Assembly (NCBI GenBank): GCA_016868035.1
Contig: VGID01000028.1
Location: 1-50,778, forward strand
DNA: 50,778 bases
Reading direction: 5' to 3'
From: Betaproteobacteria bacterium
GTDB lineage: Bacteria > Pseudomonadota > Gammaproteobacteria > Burkholderiales > SG8-41
Positions 8,122 to 17,186 of the stretch are shown here, in pieces. The notes under the pieces are model-generated. The model searched no databases. It was not told the DNA's origin and saw only the letters and a program-made list of their open reading frames with translations. The position numbers and the translations under genes were made by a program. How positions within the stretch are numbered: the stretch's first letter is position 1; each line of letters starts with the position of its first letter.

Positions 8122-9092
8122 AGCCTGCCCTGAAAATACTGATGCCGGGTGTGCACACGACCATCCAGGGCGCGAGGCGCACCGGCTACCAGGACGTAGG
8201 CGTGCCCGGATCCGGCCCGCTCGACCCCGTCAGCTTCCGGCTTGCGAACGCGCTCGTGGGCAATGCGCACGAGACGGCGGCGCTCGAATTGCTGCTGCAG
8301 GGACCGACCTGTGAAGTCCTGGCCGACGCCGTCCGCGTTGCGCTGGTCGGCTGCGGCGCGGGCATCGAGGTGCGCTCGGGAAGCACGCGGACGATCCCGG
8401 CCGGCGAGAGCGCGCGGCTTACCCGGGGAGAGGCGTTTCGCATCGGCCCGCTGGGCGACTCGGCTTGCGCTTACCTCGCCATCGAGGGCGGCTTCGATGT
8501 GGCACCGGTGCTGGGCAGCGTTTCCACCTACGTGCGCGGCGCGATCGGCGGCTTCGACGGAAGGCGCTTGCAAAAGGACGACCTCGTGCCGCTGCGGCTC
8601 GGCGGCGCCGGGATCCGCGCCGAGAGCGCACTCACCCGCCCGCTCGATCTCGGCATCGACGAGCCGGTGCGCGTGGCGCTCGGCCCGCAGGCCGACTACT
8701 TCACGGGCGACGCCCTGAAGATCTTCCTGTCGTCCGTCTACACGGTATCGCCGCAGTCGGACCGGATGGGATTCCGCCTCGAAGGGCCACCGCTCGCGCA
8801 CGCGAAGGGCTACAACATCGTCTCGGACGGGATCGTGCCCGGGTCGATCCAGGTCCCGGGCTCGGGCCAGCCCATCGTCCTGATGGCCGATCACCAGACG
8901 ATTGGCGGATATCCGAAGATCGCGACCGTCGTCTCCGCGGACCTGCCGCTTGTCGCGCGCCGCAGGCCGGGACGGGCCATACGCTTCGTTGCGGTCGAGG
9001 TACGCGAGGCCGAGCGGCTGCGCAAGGCGCAGGAAGCGGCGATACGGCATGAGATCGATGCGCTTCGCCCCATGGCTCATGCCGCGCAGTAG
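8118..9092 (+). CDS. pxpC: 5-oxoprolinase subunit PxpC (KipA / biotin-dependent carboxyltransferase family)
   Basis: 324 residues of the allophanate hydrolase subunit 2 / KipA family. Typical segments are the PGVHTTIQGARRTGYQDVGVPGSGPLD region, RLANALVGN, ELLLQGP, the SDRMGFRLEGPP motif, VSDGIVPGSIQVPGSGQP and DHQTIGGYPKIATV. It partners PxpB in ATP-dependent ring opening of 5-oxoproline or a related lactam. The ATG at 8118 overlaps the pxpB TGA by four bases. The regulator gene follows 57 bp downstream on the same strand, suggesting one operon. Confidence 0.93.
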   Translation: MKPALKILMPGVHTTIQGARRTGYQDVGVPGSGPLDPVSFRLANALVGNAHETAALELLLQGPTCEVLADAVRVALVGCGAGIEVRSGSTRTIPAGESARLTRGEAFRIGPLGDSACAYLAIEGGFDVAPVLGSVSTYVRGAIGGFDGRRLQKDDLVPLRLGGAGIRAESALTRPLDLGIDEPVRVALGPQADYFTGDALKIFLSSVYTVSPQSDRMGFRLEGPPLAHAKGYNIVSDGIVPGSIQVPGSGQPIVLMADHQTIGGYPKIATVVSADLPLVARRRPGRAIRFVAVEVREAERLRKAQEAAIRHEIDALRPMAHAAQ

Positions 9093-9149
9093 ACTCGTCG
9101 TGTCCGGCGCGAAAATGCGACTACAGGCGGAAGGGAAAGAGTCTCCGAC

Positions 9150-9986
9150 ATGTCGAAACTGAAGATGATGTACGCGCAGAGCGCTGTCCCCCTCTACATC
9201 CAGATCGCCTCGGCGCTGCGGCACCGGATCGAGACCGGATACTGGCAGCCGCGGCAGAAGATCTCGACGCTCGAAGAGCTGGAGCGCGAGTTCGAGGTTG
9301 CGCGGGTCACGGTGCGCCTTGCGATAGAACTCCTGGAGAGCGAGGGGCTTGTGCATCGCGAGCAGGGCCGCGGCACCTTCGTCGCCGACAAGGTGCAGAA
9401 CAAGCACTGGCTGCGGCTCGAAACGTCCTGGGAGTCCCTCATCTCTCCGATCAAGGGCAACGTCCCGAAAATCATCAAGGTCGACAATCCGCCGGCTGCG
9501 CCGACGCTCGCGGAGGACGACGGTACGCTCGCACGGGAATACGTCTTCCTGCGCAGCCTGCAGTTGAAGGGCGACACGCCGTACGCGATCGTGAGCCTCC
9601 ACCTCGAACGCGAAATCTACGACAGCGATCCCGACGCGTTCCTCACGCATACCGCGCTGCCCATGCTCGCCACGCGCAACGACGTCGACATCGAGCGCGC
9701 GCACCAGACGCTGGTGATCGGCACTGCGAGCCCCGAGACTGCGGGCCTGCTCCAGGTCCCGCTGGGCACGCCGACGGCCGAATGCCACTGCGTGGTGACG
9801 AATCGCGAGGGCATCGCGATCTACGTGGCCGACATCGTCTACCGCAGCGATTGCATCAAGCTCTACATCGATCTATTCGGGCGCCCGAAGTCCCGGGCCG
9901 GGCGCACAACGGCGCCGGCCGGAGCCGCTTCGGCGCGCGGCCAGCGCAAATCGCCGAGAGCCGGCCGCCGCAGGACGGCACATTGA
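9150..9986 (+). CDS. GntR/HutC-family transcriptional regulator
   Basis: 278 residues. An N-terminal GntR winged helix-turn-helix (PLYIQIASALRHRIETGYW, then LEELEREFEVARVTVRLAIELLESEGLV, residues about 14-80) is followed by a UTRA ligand-binding domain (about 95-245) with EYVFLRSLQLKGDTPYA and YRSDCIKLYID. UTRA regulators sense small metabolites and usually repress neighbouring catabolic genes. The last about 35 residues are Arg/Ala-rich and outside the family core. It lies between pxpC and the molybdenum hydroxylase genes, with only 7 bp to the next gene, so it is probably autoregulated and controls both divergent operons. AT-rich sites around 7314-7346 and 5741-5770 are candidate targets. 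AGGGAAAGAG precedes the start. Confidence 0.92.
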   Translation: MSKLKMMYAQSAVPLYIQIASALRHRIETGYWQPRQKISTLEELEREFEVARVTVRLAIELLESEGLVHREQGRGTFVADKVQNKHWLRLETSWESLISPIKGNVPKIIKVDNPPAAPTLAEDDGTLAREYVFLRSLQLKGDTPYAIVSLHLEREIYDSDPDAFLTHTALPMLATRNDVDIERAHQTLVIGTASPETAGLLQVPLGTPTAECHCVVTNREGIAIYVADIVYRSDCIKLYIDLFGRPKSRAGRTTAPAGAASARGQRKSPRAGRRRTAH

Positions 9987-9993
9987 AACACGC

Positions 9994-12390
9994 GTGGCCG
10001 ACGACATGAGCAAGCCCGACTCCGGTCAAGGCGTCGGCGCCCGCGCGCTGCGCAAGGAAGACGACCGGCTGCTGCGGGGCCGCGGGCAGTTCGTCGCGGA
10101 CCTGCGGCTCGCCGGCATGAAGGACGTGGCGTTCGTGCGCAGCCCGCTGGCACACGCGCGAATCCGCGGCATCGGCATCCCCGAGGCGCACCGGGGCAAT
10201 GTCTTTACCGCGAAGGATCTCGCCGGGGTCAAGCCGATCCGCGCCGTCTCCGGCCTCGCCGGGTTCAAAGTCTCCGTGCAGCCCGCCCTCGCGGAAGGAA
10301 AGATCCGCCATGTCGGCGAGCTCGTTGCGATGTGCGTCGCGGACACCCGGGCCGCCGCCGAGGACGTCGCGGCAGCGGTCCGCCTCGATCTCGAGGAGCT
10401 TCCCGCGGTGCACGACATGCTCCAGGGACGCGCGGCGGGTGCACCGCTGCTGCACGAAGGCTGGGGCGACAACATCTTCCTCGAGACCCATGTCGAGTGC
10501 GACATCGGCCAGGCGCTCGACGCGCCGATCAGGGTGACCCGCGAGATCCGTACCGCGCGCCAGTGCATGGCGCCGATCGAGGGCCGCGGCGTCGTTGCGC
10601 ACTGGGACCGCCGGCTCGAGCAACTCGTAGTCTATTCCGCGGCGCAGATGCCGCACATCGTGCGCACCGGGCTCTCGGAGTGCCTCGGCCTCGACCACGG
10701 GAAGATTCGCGTCGTTTCGCCCGATGTCGGCGGCGGCTTCGGCTACAAGGGCATCCTGCTGCCGGAGGAGGTCGCCCTCGGGTGGCTGGCGATGCATTGC
10801 GGCCACCCGGTGCGCTGGATCGAGGACCGGCGCGAGCACCTGACCGCGAGCGCGAACTGCCGAGAGCACCATTACGTGATCACCGGCTACGCCGACCGCG
10901 ACGGCCGCCTGCTCGGCATCGACTGCGAGGCGACGGTCGACTCGGGCGCCTATTCGTCCTATCCGTTCTCGGCGTGCCTCGAGGCGGCGCAGGTCGCGAG
11001 CATCCTGCCGGGGCCGTACGATTTTCCGGCCTATCGCTGCAGGACCTGGTCGGTAGCGACCAACAAGTGCGGCATTCTGCCGTATCGCGGCGTCGCCCGC
11101 ACGGGCGTGTGCTTCGCGCTCGAGCTCACGCTCGACGCGATCGCACGCGAAGCGGGGATCGAGCCGCACGAAGTCCGCCTGAAGAACCTGGTCCGGCCCG
11201 AGCAGATGCCGTTCGACAACATCACGAAGAAGCACTTCGACAGCGGCGACTACCCGGAAGCGCTGCGGCGCGCGGTCGACGCCGTCGACCTCGCGGCGGT
11301 GCGTGTGCGCCAGCGCAAGCGCGAGGCCGACGGGCGGCTCATCGGAGTCGGCACCGCCGTCTACTGCGAGCAGGCCGCGCACGGCACTTCCGTCTACGCA
11401 GGCTGGGGCATTCCTATGGTGCCCGGGTACGAGCAGGCGACGGCGCGCCTGACACCGGACGGTGGCCTCGAGCTGCGCGTCGGGGTCCATTCACACGGAC
11501 AGGGCATGGAGACGACGCTCGCGCAGGTCGCGCACGAGATCCTCGGCATCGACATCGCCAAAATCAGCGTGATACACGGCGACACTGCTTTCACGCCGTA
11601 CTCCACCGGAACCTGGGGCTCGCGCTCGATGGTGATGGCCGGCGGCGCCGTGGCGAGCACCTGCAGGGAGATCGCGCGGCGCGCCACCGAGATCGGCGCG
11701 TGGCTCCTGAAAGCCGAGACCGGCGTGGTGGTACGCGAGGGCAAGGTGATCGGACCATCGGGCAGCGTCACGCTCGAGGAGGTTGCACGCATCTGGTACC
11801 TGCGCCCCCAGGACCTTCCCGCCCACGTGAATCCGGGCGGTCTGGAAGCAACCACGGGCTACAAGCCCGCGCGCGACTCCGGAACCTTCAGCTACGCCGC
11901 GCACGCCGCAGTGGTAACGGTCGACCCGGAGACCGGCGCGGTCGAGATCCTCGACTACGTCATCGCCGAAGACGGCGGCAAGCTCGTCAACCCGATGGTC
12001 GTCGACGGGCAGATCTATGGCGGCGTGGCGCAGGGCATCGGCACGGCGCTGTACGAGGAGATGCCGTTCGACAGCTCGGGACAGCCGCTCGCATCGACGC
12101 TTGCCGACTATCTGCTGCCCGGCCCGACCGAGGTCCCCGACCTGCGCATCATCCACATGGAAACCCTCTCGCCCTATACCGAGTTCGGCGTGAAGGGCAT
12201 CGGCGAGGGCGGCGCCATCGCGCCGCCCGCCGCGATCACCAACGCGATCAACGACGCGCTGCGCGCGCTCGGAGCGATCGAGGTCCTGCAGTCCCCGGCA
12301 ACACCGCGGCGCATCCTCGAGGCGATCGCGCAGGGGAAGCAGCGCCCCGCATCGGGCGCGCCGCAGGGCGGCACGGGAGAGCGCTCGTGA
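9994..12390 (+). CDS. Xanthine dehydrogenase-family molybdopterin-binding large subunit
   Basis: 798 residues, homologous to CoxL/XdhB large subunits that bind molybdopterin cytosine dinucleotide. The N-terminal domain starts RALRKEDDRLLRGRGQFVADL. GGGFGYKG (near residue 247) is a cofactor-binding glycine motif, and GVKGIGEGGAIAPPA near the C-terminus contains the catalytic-Glu loop. The active-site loop reads YRGVARTG rather than the AYRCSFR of form I CO dehydrogenase, so it is not CODH. It is more likely a hydroxylase of an N-heterocycle or aldehyde, substrate unknown. GTG at 9994 or ATG at 10006 may start translation, the former 7 bp after the regulator stop. The stop overlaps the next gene (GTGA). 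The middle and small subunits follow. Confidence 0.92.
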   Translation: MADDMSKPDSGQGVGARALRKEDDRLLRGRGQFVADLRLAGMKDVAFVRSPLAHARIRGIGIPEAHRGNVFTAKDLAGVKPIRAVSGLAGFKVSVQPALAEGKIRHVGELVAMCVADTRAAAEDVAAAVRLDLEELPAVHDMLQGRAAGAPLLHEGWGDNIFLETHVECDIGQALDAPIRVTREIRTARQCMAPIEGRGVVAHWDRRLEQLVVYSAAQMPHIVRTGLSECLGLDHGKIRVVSPDVGGGFGYKGILLPEEVALGWLAMHCGHPVRWIEDRREHLTASANCREHHYVITGYADRDGRLLGIDCEATVDSGAYSSYPFSACLEAAQVASILPGPYDFPAYRCRTWSVATNKCGILPYRGVARTGVCFALELTLDAIAREAGIEPHEVRLKNLVRPEQMPFDNITKKHFDSGDYPEALRRAVDAVDLAAVRVRQRKREADGRLIGVGTAVYCEQAAHGTSVYAGWGIPMVPGYEQATARLTPDGGLELRVGVHSHGQGMETTLAQVAHEILGIDIAKISVIHGDTAFTPYSTGTWGSRSMVMAGGAVASTCREIARRATEIGAWLLKAETGVVVREGKVIGPSGSVTLEEVARIWYLRPQDLPAHVNPGGLEATTGYKPARDSGTFSYAAHAAVVTVDPETGAVEILDYVIAEDGGKLVNPMVVDGQIYGGVAQGIGTALYEEMPFDSSGQPLASTLADYLLPGPTEVPDLRIIHMETLSPYTEFGVKGIGEGGAIAPPAAITNAINDALRALGAIEVLQSPATPRRILEAIAQGKQRPASGAPQGGTGERS

Positions 12391-13226
12391 AGCCGGCGCC
12401 CTTCGAGTACGAGCGTCCAGACGATCTCGACGGCCTGATCGCGCTGATGCGCAGCGAGGATCTCTTCGTCAAGATGCTCGCGGGCGGCCAATCGCTCGGG
12501 CCCATGCTCAACCTGCGCCTGGTGCAACCGGACCTGCTGGTGGACATCACGGCGATCCCCGAGCTGAAGCGCGTGGAGGAGAACTCCGACGCCGTCGTGC
12601 TCGGCGCATGCGTCACCCACGCGGACATCGAGGACCGGCGCGTGCCCGACGCTACCGGCGGTGCACTGCCGCGCGTTGCCCGCGCGATCGCCTACCGCGC
12701 CGTGCGCAACCGCGGGACGCTGGGCGGCAGCCTCGCGCACGCCGATCCGGCCGCCGACTGGGTCTCGTGCCTGGCCGCGATCGGCGCCGAGGTCCTGATC
12801 CTCGGCGCCTCGGGGCGGCGCACGGTTCCGGTCGACGAGTTCATGACCGGCGTCTTCCAGGTAGCGCTCGAGCCCGGCGAGCTGGTCGAAGCCGTGCGCA
12901 TCCCGCGCCTTTCGCGCGGTGCGCGCTGGGGCTTTCACAAGATTGCGCGCAAGACCGGAGAGATGGCGCAGGCCATCGGCGCAGTTCTGCATGACATGGA
13001 GCGCGGCATCCTGCGGGCAGTGATCGGGGCCACCGAATCGGTTCCGATTGTTTTCTCCGACGCGGCGGCGCTCTTCGGCGGCAATCCCGAAGCCGGCCTC
13101 GCCAAGGCCTACGACGCCGGTGCGGCGGCCCGTGCGCTCGACGATGCCGGGATCACCGATCCGGTGGGCCGCCAGCTGCACCTCGTGGCGTTGAAGCGCG
13201 CGATCAACCAGGCGGCGCAGCGATGA
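12387..13226 (+). CDS. Xanthine dehydrogenase-family FAD-binding middle subunit
   Basis: 279 residues, CoxM-like. FAD-binding motifs are plain: AGGQSLGPMLNLRL (about residues 32-45) and NRGTLGGSLAHADPAADW (about 108-125). It passes electrons from the [2Fe-2S] subunit to an external acceptor. The start is GTG at 12387, overlapping the large-subunit TGA (GTGA). The stop overlaps the following ATG (ATGA), so all three subunits are translationally coupled. Confidence 0.92.
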   Translation: MKPAPFEYERPDDLDGLIALMRSEDLFVKMLAGGQSLGPMLNLRLVQPDLLVDITAIPELKRVEENSDAVVLGACVTHADIEDRRVPDATGGALPRVARAIAYRAVRNRGTLGGSLAHADPAADWVSCLAAIGAEVLILGASGRRTVPVDEFMTGVFQVALEPGELVEAVRIPRLSRGARWGFHKIARKTGEMAQAIGAVLHDMERGILRAVIGATESVPIVFSDAAALFGGNPEAGLAKAYDAGAAARALDDAGITDPVGRQLHLVALKRAINQAAQR

Positions 13227-14446
13227 AGCAGATGCATCTTACGGTCAACGGGAAGGCGGTATACGCGAGCGTCGAGCCGCGCACGCACCTCGCGGACTTT
13301 CTGAGGGAAAGCCTCAACCTCACGGGCACGCACCTCGGCTGCGAGCACGGCGTGTGCGGCGCCTGCACGCTCATCGTCGACGGCGTGCCGGTCCGCTCCT
13401 GCATCACGCTGGCCGTTGCCTGCGACGGCGCGAGCGTCACCACGGTCGAGGGGCTGGACCATGACGAGATCGCGGGCGCATTGCGTGCGGCGTTCTCGCG
13501 CGAGCACGGGCTGCAGTGCGGCTACTGCACGCCGGGGATGCTCGCGTCCGCGCGCGACATCGTCATCCGCATGCCCGATGCGACGGCGCAGGATATCCGC
13601 GTCGCGATGAGCGGGAACCTGTGCCGGTGCACGGGCTACGTGGGCATCGTGCGCGCGATCGAGTCCGTCATCTCCGAGCGCAAGGCGAAGTCGCTGGCGC
13701 CACCGTCGAACCCGCGCACCGACGTCGGGCCTGCCGGATCGGGCCGCGCCGGGCCGACAGCGCCGGTTTCCGCGGCCGCCGCACCGGTGGCTGCACGCGC
13801 GGCTCGGCGGACCGAGCCCGCCGGCGCCGCAGGTCGCGTGCCGGAAGCGAGACGAATCGTGGAGCCCGGCGTGGGCGCGCCGCAGACCACGGTGCATGAG
13901 TCCTTCACCGTGGACCACCCGCGCGGTGAGGTCTGGGCTTTCTTTGGGCGCCTGGGGGAAGTCGCGACCTGCCTGCCCGGGACGTCGCTCCTCGGCACGC
14001 CCACGGACAACCACATCGAGACCAGGATCAGGATCAAGGTCGGACCCATGGTCTCGGAGTTCGAGGGCGCGGCCGATGTCGTTCGCGACGCGTCGAGCTT
14101 CTCGGGTGTGATTCGCGGCACCGCCGAGGACGCGCGCTCGCGCTCGTCGACGCGCGGTGAGATCCGGTACGCGCTGATCGAGGAACAGCATGGCGCCTCG
14201 ACCCGGGTCGAGGTCGACGTCGGATTCACGTTGACCGGCCCGCTCGCGCAGTTCAGCCGCTCGAGCATCGTGCACGACATCGCCCGGCGCATGGCGGGCG
14301 CGTTCGCGCAAAACCTTCACGCGCGCCTTAGCCGAGGCCGCGACGCGGCGGGCACTCCAGTTGCCGAGCTCGACGCCGGCGGGCTCCTTGTCTCGGCACT
14401 CCTGAGCCGCATCAAGCGCTTTTTCCGCGGCTTGCTGGGACGCTGA
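13223..14446 (+). CDS. Fused [2Fe-2S] small subunit and CoxG-like SRPBCC domain
   Basis: 407 residues with two domains normally encoded separately. Residues 1-152 are a complete CoxS/XdhC-type iron-sulfur subunit: plant-type cluster Cys40, 45, 48 and 60, second cluster Cys99, 102, 134 and 136 (QCGYCTPGM and GNLCRCTGY). Residues about 155-220 are an Ala/Pro/Arg-rich linker. Residues about 222-370 are a CoxG-family SRPBCC domain (SFTVDHPRGEVWAFF, CLPG, VEVDVGFTLTGPLAQF). CoxG in the cox operon is tied to membrane recruitment or maturation of CO dehydrogenase. A basic, hydrophobic C-terminus (LLSRIKRFFRGLLGR) could aid membrane contact. The ATGA overlap with the FAD subunit shows it is the third subunit of the same enzyme. 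The fusion would tether the recruitment domain permanently. Confidence 0.9.
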   Translation: MKQMHLTVNGKAVYASVEPRTHLADFLRESLNLTGTHLGCEHGVCGACTLIVDGVPVRSCITLAVACDGASVTTVEGLDHDEIAGALRAAFSREHGLQCGYCTPGMLASARDIVIRMPDATAQDIRVAMSGNLCRCTGYVGIVRAIESVISERKAKSLAPPSNPRTDVGPAGSGRAGPTAPVSAAAAPVAARAARRTEPAGAAGRVPEARRIVEPGVGAPQTTVHESFTVDHPRGEVWAFFGRLGEVATCLPGTSLLGTPTDNHIETRIRIKVGPMVSEFEGAADVVRDASSFSGVIRGTAEDARSRSSTRGEIRYALIEEQHGASTRVEVDVGFTLTGPLAQFSRSSIVHDIARRMAGAFAQNLHARLSRGRDAAGTPVAELDAGGLLVSALLSRIKRFFRGLLGR

Positions 14447-14505
14447 GCGGCCAGCTCTGTTGAACAGATGGCGGCACCTGCGCCCGTCTCGGCAAATTTC
14501 AAATC

Positions 14506-14535
14506 TTGACGAATTCATCCGAGATTCAGTATAAG
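14506..14535 (+). promoter_or_regulatory. Sigma-70-like promoter for the Bug/UbiD operon
   Basis: TTGACG (14506-14511) and TATAAG (14530-14535) are separated by 18 bp, close to the sigma-70 consensus, and lie 38 bp before the start codon of the binding protein at 14573. The preceding operon ends at 14446, so this marks an independent transcript. Confidence 0.6.
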
Positions 14536-14572
14536 AATTTCAGCGCTTGCATCTATAACCGAGGAGAAAACC

Positions 14573-15532
14573 ATGACCAGGGTTGCAGCCCCAGCCTGTA
14601 TCGCGCTTTGTCTTCTTGGTATTTCCAGTGCTCTTGCGCAGGGATACCCGTCAAAACCGATTCGCTTGATCGCCCCCTATCCGCCGGGCGGCGGGATCGA
14701 TGCATCGGCCCGCATCATTGGTCAGGCGCTTACGGAACAACTCGGCCAGCAGGTCATCGTCGAGAACCGCGCGGGCGCGACCGGACGCATCGGCACGGAG
14801 TTCGTGGCAAAGGCTCCCGCAGATGGATACACGTTGCTTCTTGGCAGCGGGGCGCCCAACGCCGTCATCCCGAGCGTCACGCCCAATCTCCCGTACGACG
14901 CGATCAATGACTTCGCACCGATCAGTCTCGTCGGCACGACGGACTATACGCTTGTGGTGCACCCGTCGCTGCCGGCGCGATCGGTCAAGGAGCTGATCGC
15001 GCTCGCGAAAGCGAATCCGGAAAAGCTCACCTACGGATCGAGCGGCACCCTCAGCAACACACACCTTGCCGGCGAGTTGTTGAAACAGCTGGCGAACGTG
15101 AACATCATCCACGTCGCCTACAAAGGTACCGGTCCTGCCCTGGTGAGCGTGCTGACAGGGGAAACGGCAGTGTCGTTCGGCGGCGGACCGGCAGCCGCCC
15201 CGCATGTCAACGCCAAGAGATTGCGCGCCTTGGCGACGACGGGATCCAAGCGCAGAGCCTCGGGTCTGCCCACCATAAGCGAGACTCTGCCGGGCTATGA
15301 CGTCAATCAGTGGTACGGGGTACTCGCGCCTGCCGGCACGCCGCGGGCTGTTCTCGAGCGCCTGCATAAGGAAATCGTGCGCGCCATCGCCAATCCCAAG
15401 ATCGCTCAGCTGTTCACGAATCTCGACACCGATGCCACCAGCAATACGCAGGAAGAGTTCTCGGCTCTCATCCGGTCTGAAATCGAGAAGTGGCGGAAAG
15501 TGATCAAGGCCGCGGCAATTCCGTTGACATAG
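14573..15532 (+). CDS. Tripartite tricarboxylate transporter (Bug/TctC) substrate-binding protein
   Basis: 319 residues. Signal peptide at residues 1 to about 22 ending ALAQ, then the diagnostic TctC opening YPSKPIRLIAPYPPGG with the conserved D in GGGID. Bug proteins bind carboxylates in the periplasm and pass them to a TctAB permease or act as sensors. No tctA/tctB lies next to it, so it is an orphan that must share a permease. GAGGAG sits 7 bp before the ATG. Only 9 bp separate it from the following UbiD-type decarboxylase, so its ligand is plausibly the aromatic or unsaturated acid metabolised by that enzyme (inference). Confidence 0.93.
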   Translation: MTRVAAPACIALCLLGISSALAQGYPSKPIRLIAPYPPGGGIDASARIIGQALTEQLGQQVIVENRAGATGRIGTEFVAKAPADGYTLLLGSGAPNAVIPSVTPNLPYDAINDFAPISLVGTTDYTLVVHPSLPARSVKELIALAKANPEKLTYGSSGTLSNTHLAGELLKQLANVNIIHVAYKGTGPALVSVLTGETAVSFGGGPAAAPHVNAKRLRALATTGSKRRASGLPTISETLPGYDVNQWYGVLAPAGTPRAVLERLHKEIVRAIANPKIAQLFTNLDTDATSNTQEEFSALIRSEIEKWRKVIKAAAIPLT

Positions 15533-15541
15533 GAAAACACA

Positions 15542-17146
15542 GTGAACGAGAACTTCCGCGAATTCCTCGAACGCCTGCGCCAGGAGCGCGAGCTCACGGA
15601 CATCAAGCAAGCAGTCGACATCCGCCATATCGCGACGCTGGTCGATCAGTCCGAGCAGGCGCTTTATTTTCACAATGTCATCGGCTACAAGATGCCGGTT
15701 GTCTCCGGCCTCTTCCGCACCCAGCGGCGCGCGACACTTTCGATGGGCTGCGGCAAGTTCTCGGAAATCGAGGCCAGATTGCGCCACGCCCTCGACCATC
15801 CGGTCTCGCCGCGCTACGTCGAAACCGCAGCGCACAAGGAAGTGATCAAGGTTGGCGACGACGTCGACCTGTTCCAGCTACCCATCCCGATGTCCTCGAT
15901 CTACGACGGCGGCCCGATGATCACCGCGGGCGTGGTGATGGCGCGCGACCCCGAGTATGGGATCAATTCCGGCGTCTACCGCTTCCTGGTCAAGGAAAAG
16001 AATCTCACGGGCATCGACATCGTGACGCCCAACAACCTGCGGTTGTTCGCGCAGCGCGCGCTCGAAGCCGGCCGTTCCCTCCCGATCTCGATTTCGATCG
16101 GCACCCATCCTTTCGAGATCATGGGGGCCGGCTTCCGCGCACCGCTCGGCGTGGACGAGATGGGCGTGGCCGGCGGCATCCGCGGCGCGCCCGTCGAGTT
16201 TGCGTCCTGCGAAACCATAGAGCTGCCATGCGTCGCCGGCGCCGAAATCGTGCTCGAAGCCGAAATCCTGCCGACGGGCTGGACATGGCCGGAAGGGCGA
16301 TTCGGCGAATTTACGCGCCTGATGGGCGGGCTGCACTGGAATCCGCTCGTAAAGGTGAAGGCGATCACGCACCGCCGTGACGCGATTTACTATTCGCTGC
16401 ACATGCCGTGGGAGAACACCTGGCTCGGAGCGCCGACGCGCTATACAGCGCTCCGCGCCGCGCTCAAGAACGCCGGCGTTCAGGTGAGGGATATCAACGT
16501 CACCATCGGAGGCTGCGCGATGTGGCACGCAGTGATCTCGGTGAAGAAGCAGGCCGGGGAAGGCAAGAACGCGCTGCTCGCGGCGCTCTCGGCAATGGAC
16601 ATGAAGCATGTCGTGGTGGTGGACGACGACATCGATGTATTCAATGCCACGGATGTCGAATGGGCGATCGCGACACGCGTCCAGGGCGATCGCGATGTAT
16701 TCGTCATTCCGGGCACGCGCGCAAAACCGCTCGACCCGAGCCTGCCGATCGTGCCTTATGGCACGGTACCGACCGGCGCCAAGGTCGGCATTGACGCCAC
16801 CATCGGCGAAGGCATTCCGCGCGAGCGCTACGAGCGCATCTCCTACGCCTACGCCGATCAAGTGAAGATCCAGGATTATGTCGCCGGGAAAGCCGATGAG
16901 CGGCCGGCCACACTCGGGGCCTCCGAGGACCAGATCTCGAAACTCGCGCAAAAGATACACGCACTGATCGAGAATACGCCCAGGTATTACTCCGATATTG
17001 CCGAGCACTTCTCCGATTACGATTTCCAGTCTATTACGCGCGCGCTCGGACAGTTGCACGCCCAGGAGAAGTTGTGGCAGGACCCGCGCGGCCGCATGTG
17101 CATACGCGGATCGGCATTCGCTGCCAGGCCTCCGGAGAAATCCTGA
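15542..17146 (+). CDS. UbiD-family decarboxylase with C-terminal winged-helix-like extension
   Basis: 534 residues. UbiD enzymes use prenylated FMN to (de)carboxylate aromatic or alpha,beta-unsaturated acids. The prFMN-site features are present: GVYRF (Arg), the PEGRFGEF loop with paired acidic residues near 258-263, and the HMPWEN and DDDIDVF segments. GTG at 15542 follows AGGAAAA. Beyond the UbiD fold (ending around residue 455) there is an extra about 60-residue helical domain (LAQKI...PRYYSDIAEHF...LGQL...DPRGR). It resembles the separate 60-residue protein encoded at 17187-17369. No UbiX (prFMN synthase) gene is in the window, so the cofactor must come from elsewhere. Confidence 0.92.
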   Translation: MNENFREFLERLRQERELTDIKQAVDIRHIATLVDQSEQALYFHNVIGYKMPVVSGLFRTQRRATLSMGCGKFSEIEARLRHALDHPVSPRYVETAAHKEVIKVGDDVDLFQLPIPMSSIYDGGPMITAGVVMARDPEYGINSGVYRFLVKEKNLTGIDIVTPNNLRLFAQRALEAGRSLPISISIGTHPFEIMGAGFRAPLGVDEMGVAGGIRGAPVEFASCETIELPCVAGAEIVLEAEILPTGWTWPEGRFGEFTRLMGGLHWNPLVKVKAITHRRDAIYYSLHMPWENTWLGAPTRYTALRAALKNAGVQVRDINVTIGGCAMWHAVISVKKQAGEGKNALLAALSAMDMKHVVVVDDDIDVFNATDVEWAIATRVQGDRDVFVIPGTRAKPLDPSLPIVPYGTVPTGAKVGIDATIGEGIPRERYERISYAYADQVKIQDYVAGKADERPATLGASEDQISKLAQKIHALIENTPRYYSDIAEHFSDYDFQSITRALGQLHAQEKLWQDPRGRMCIRGSAFAARPPEKS

Positions 17147-17186
17147 GAAGCGGGTGGTTGCCCTGAGGCGAGAGGGTCCTGCGTTC

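Noticed and set aside
8088-9788. Minus-strand frame of 566 codons opposite pxpC and the GntR gene
   Set aside because: It is antisense to two well-recognised genes and has no family resemblance.
10006-12390. Form I carbon monoxide dehydrogenase
   Set aside because: The large subunit lacks the AYRCSFR active-site loop (it reads YRGVARTG), so only the wider molybdenum hydroxylase family is supported.
10332-13226. 964-codon plus-strand frame overlapping the molybdenum hydroxylase
   Set aside because: Its first part is the large-subunit gene in a shifted frame with low-complexity Arg/Ala sequence; only the last 279 codons (from 12387) are a real gene, the FAD subunit.
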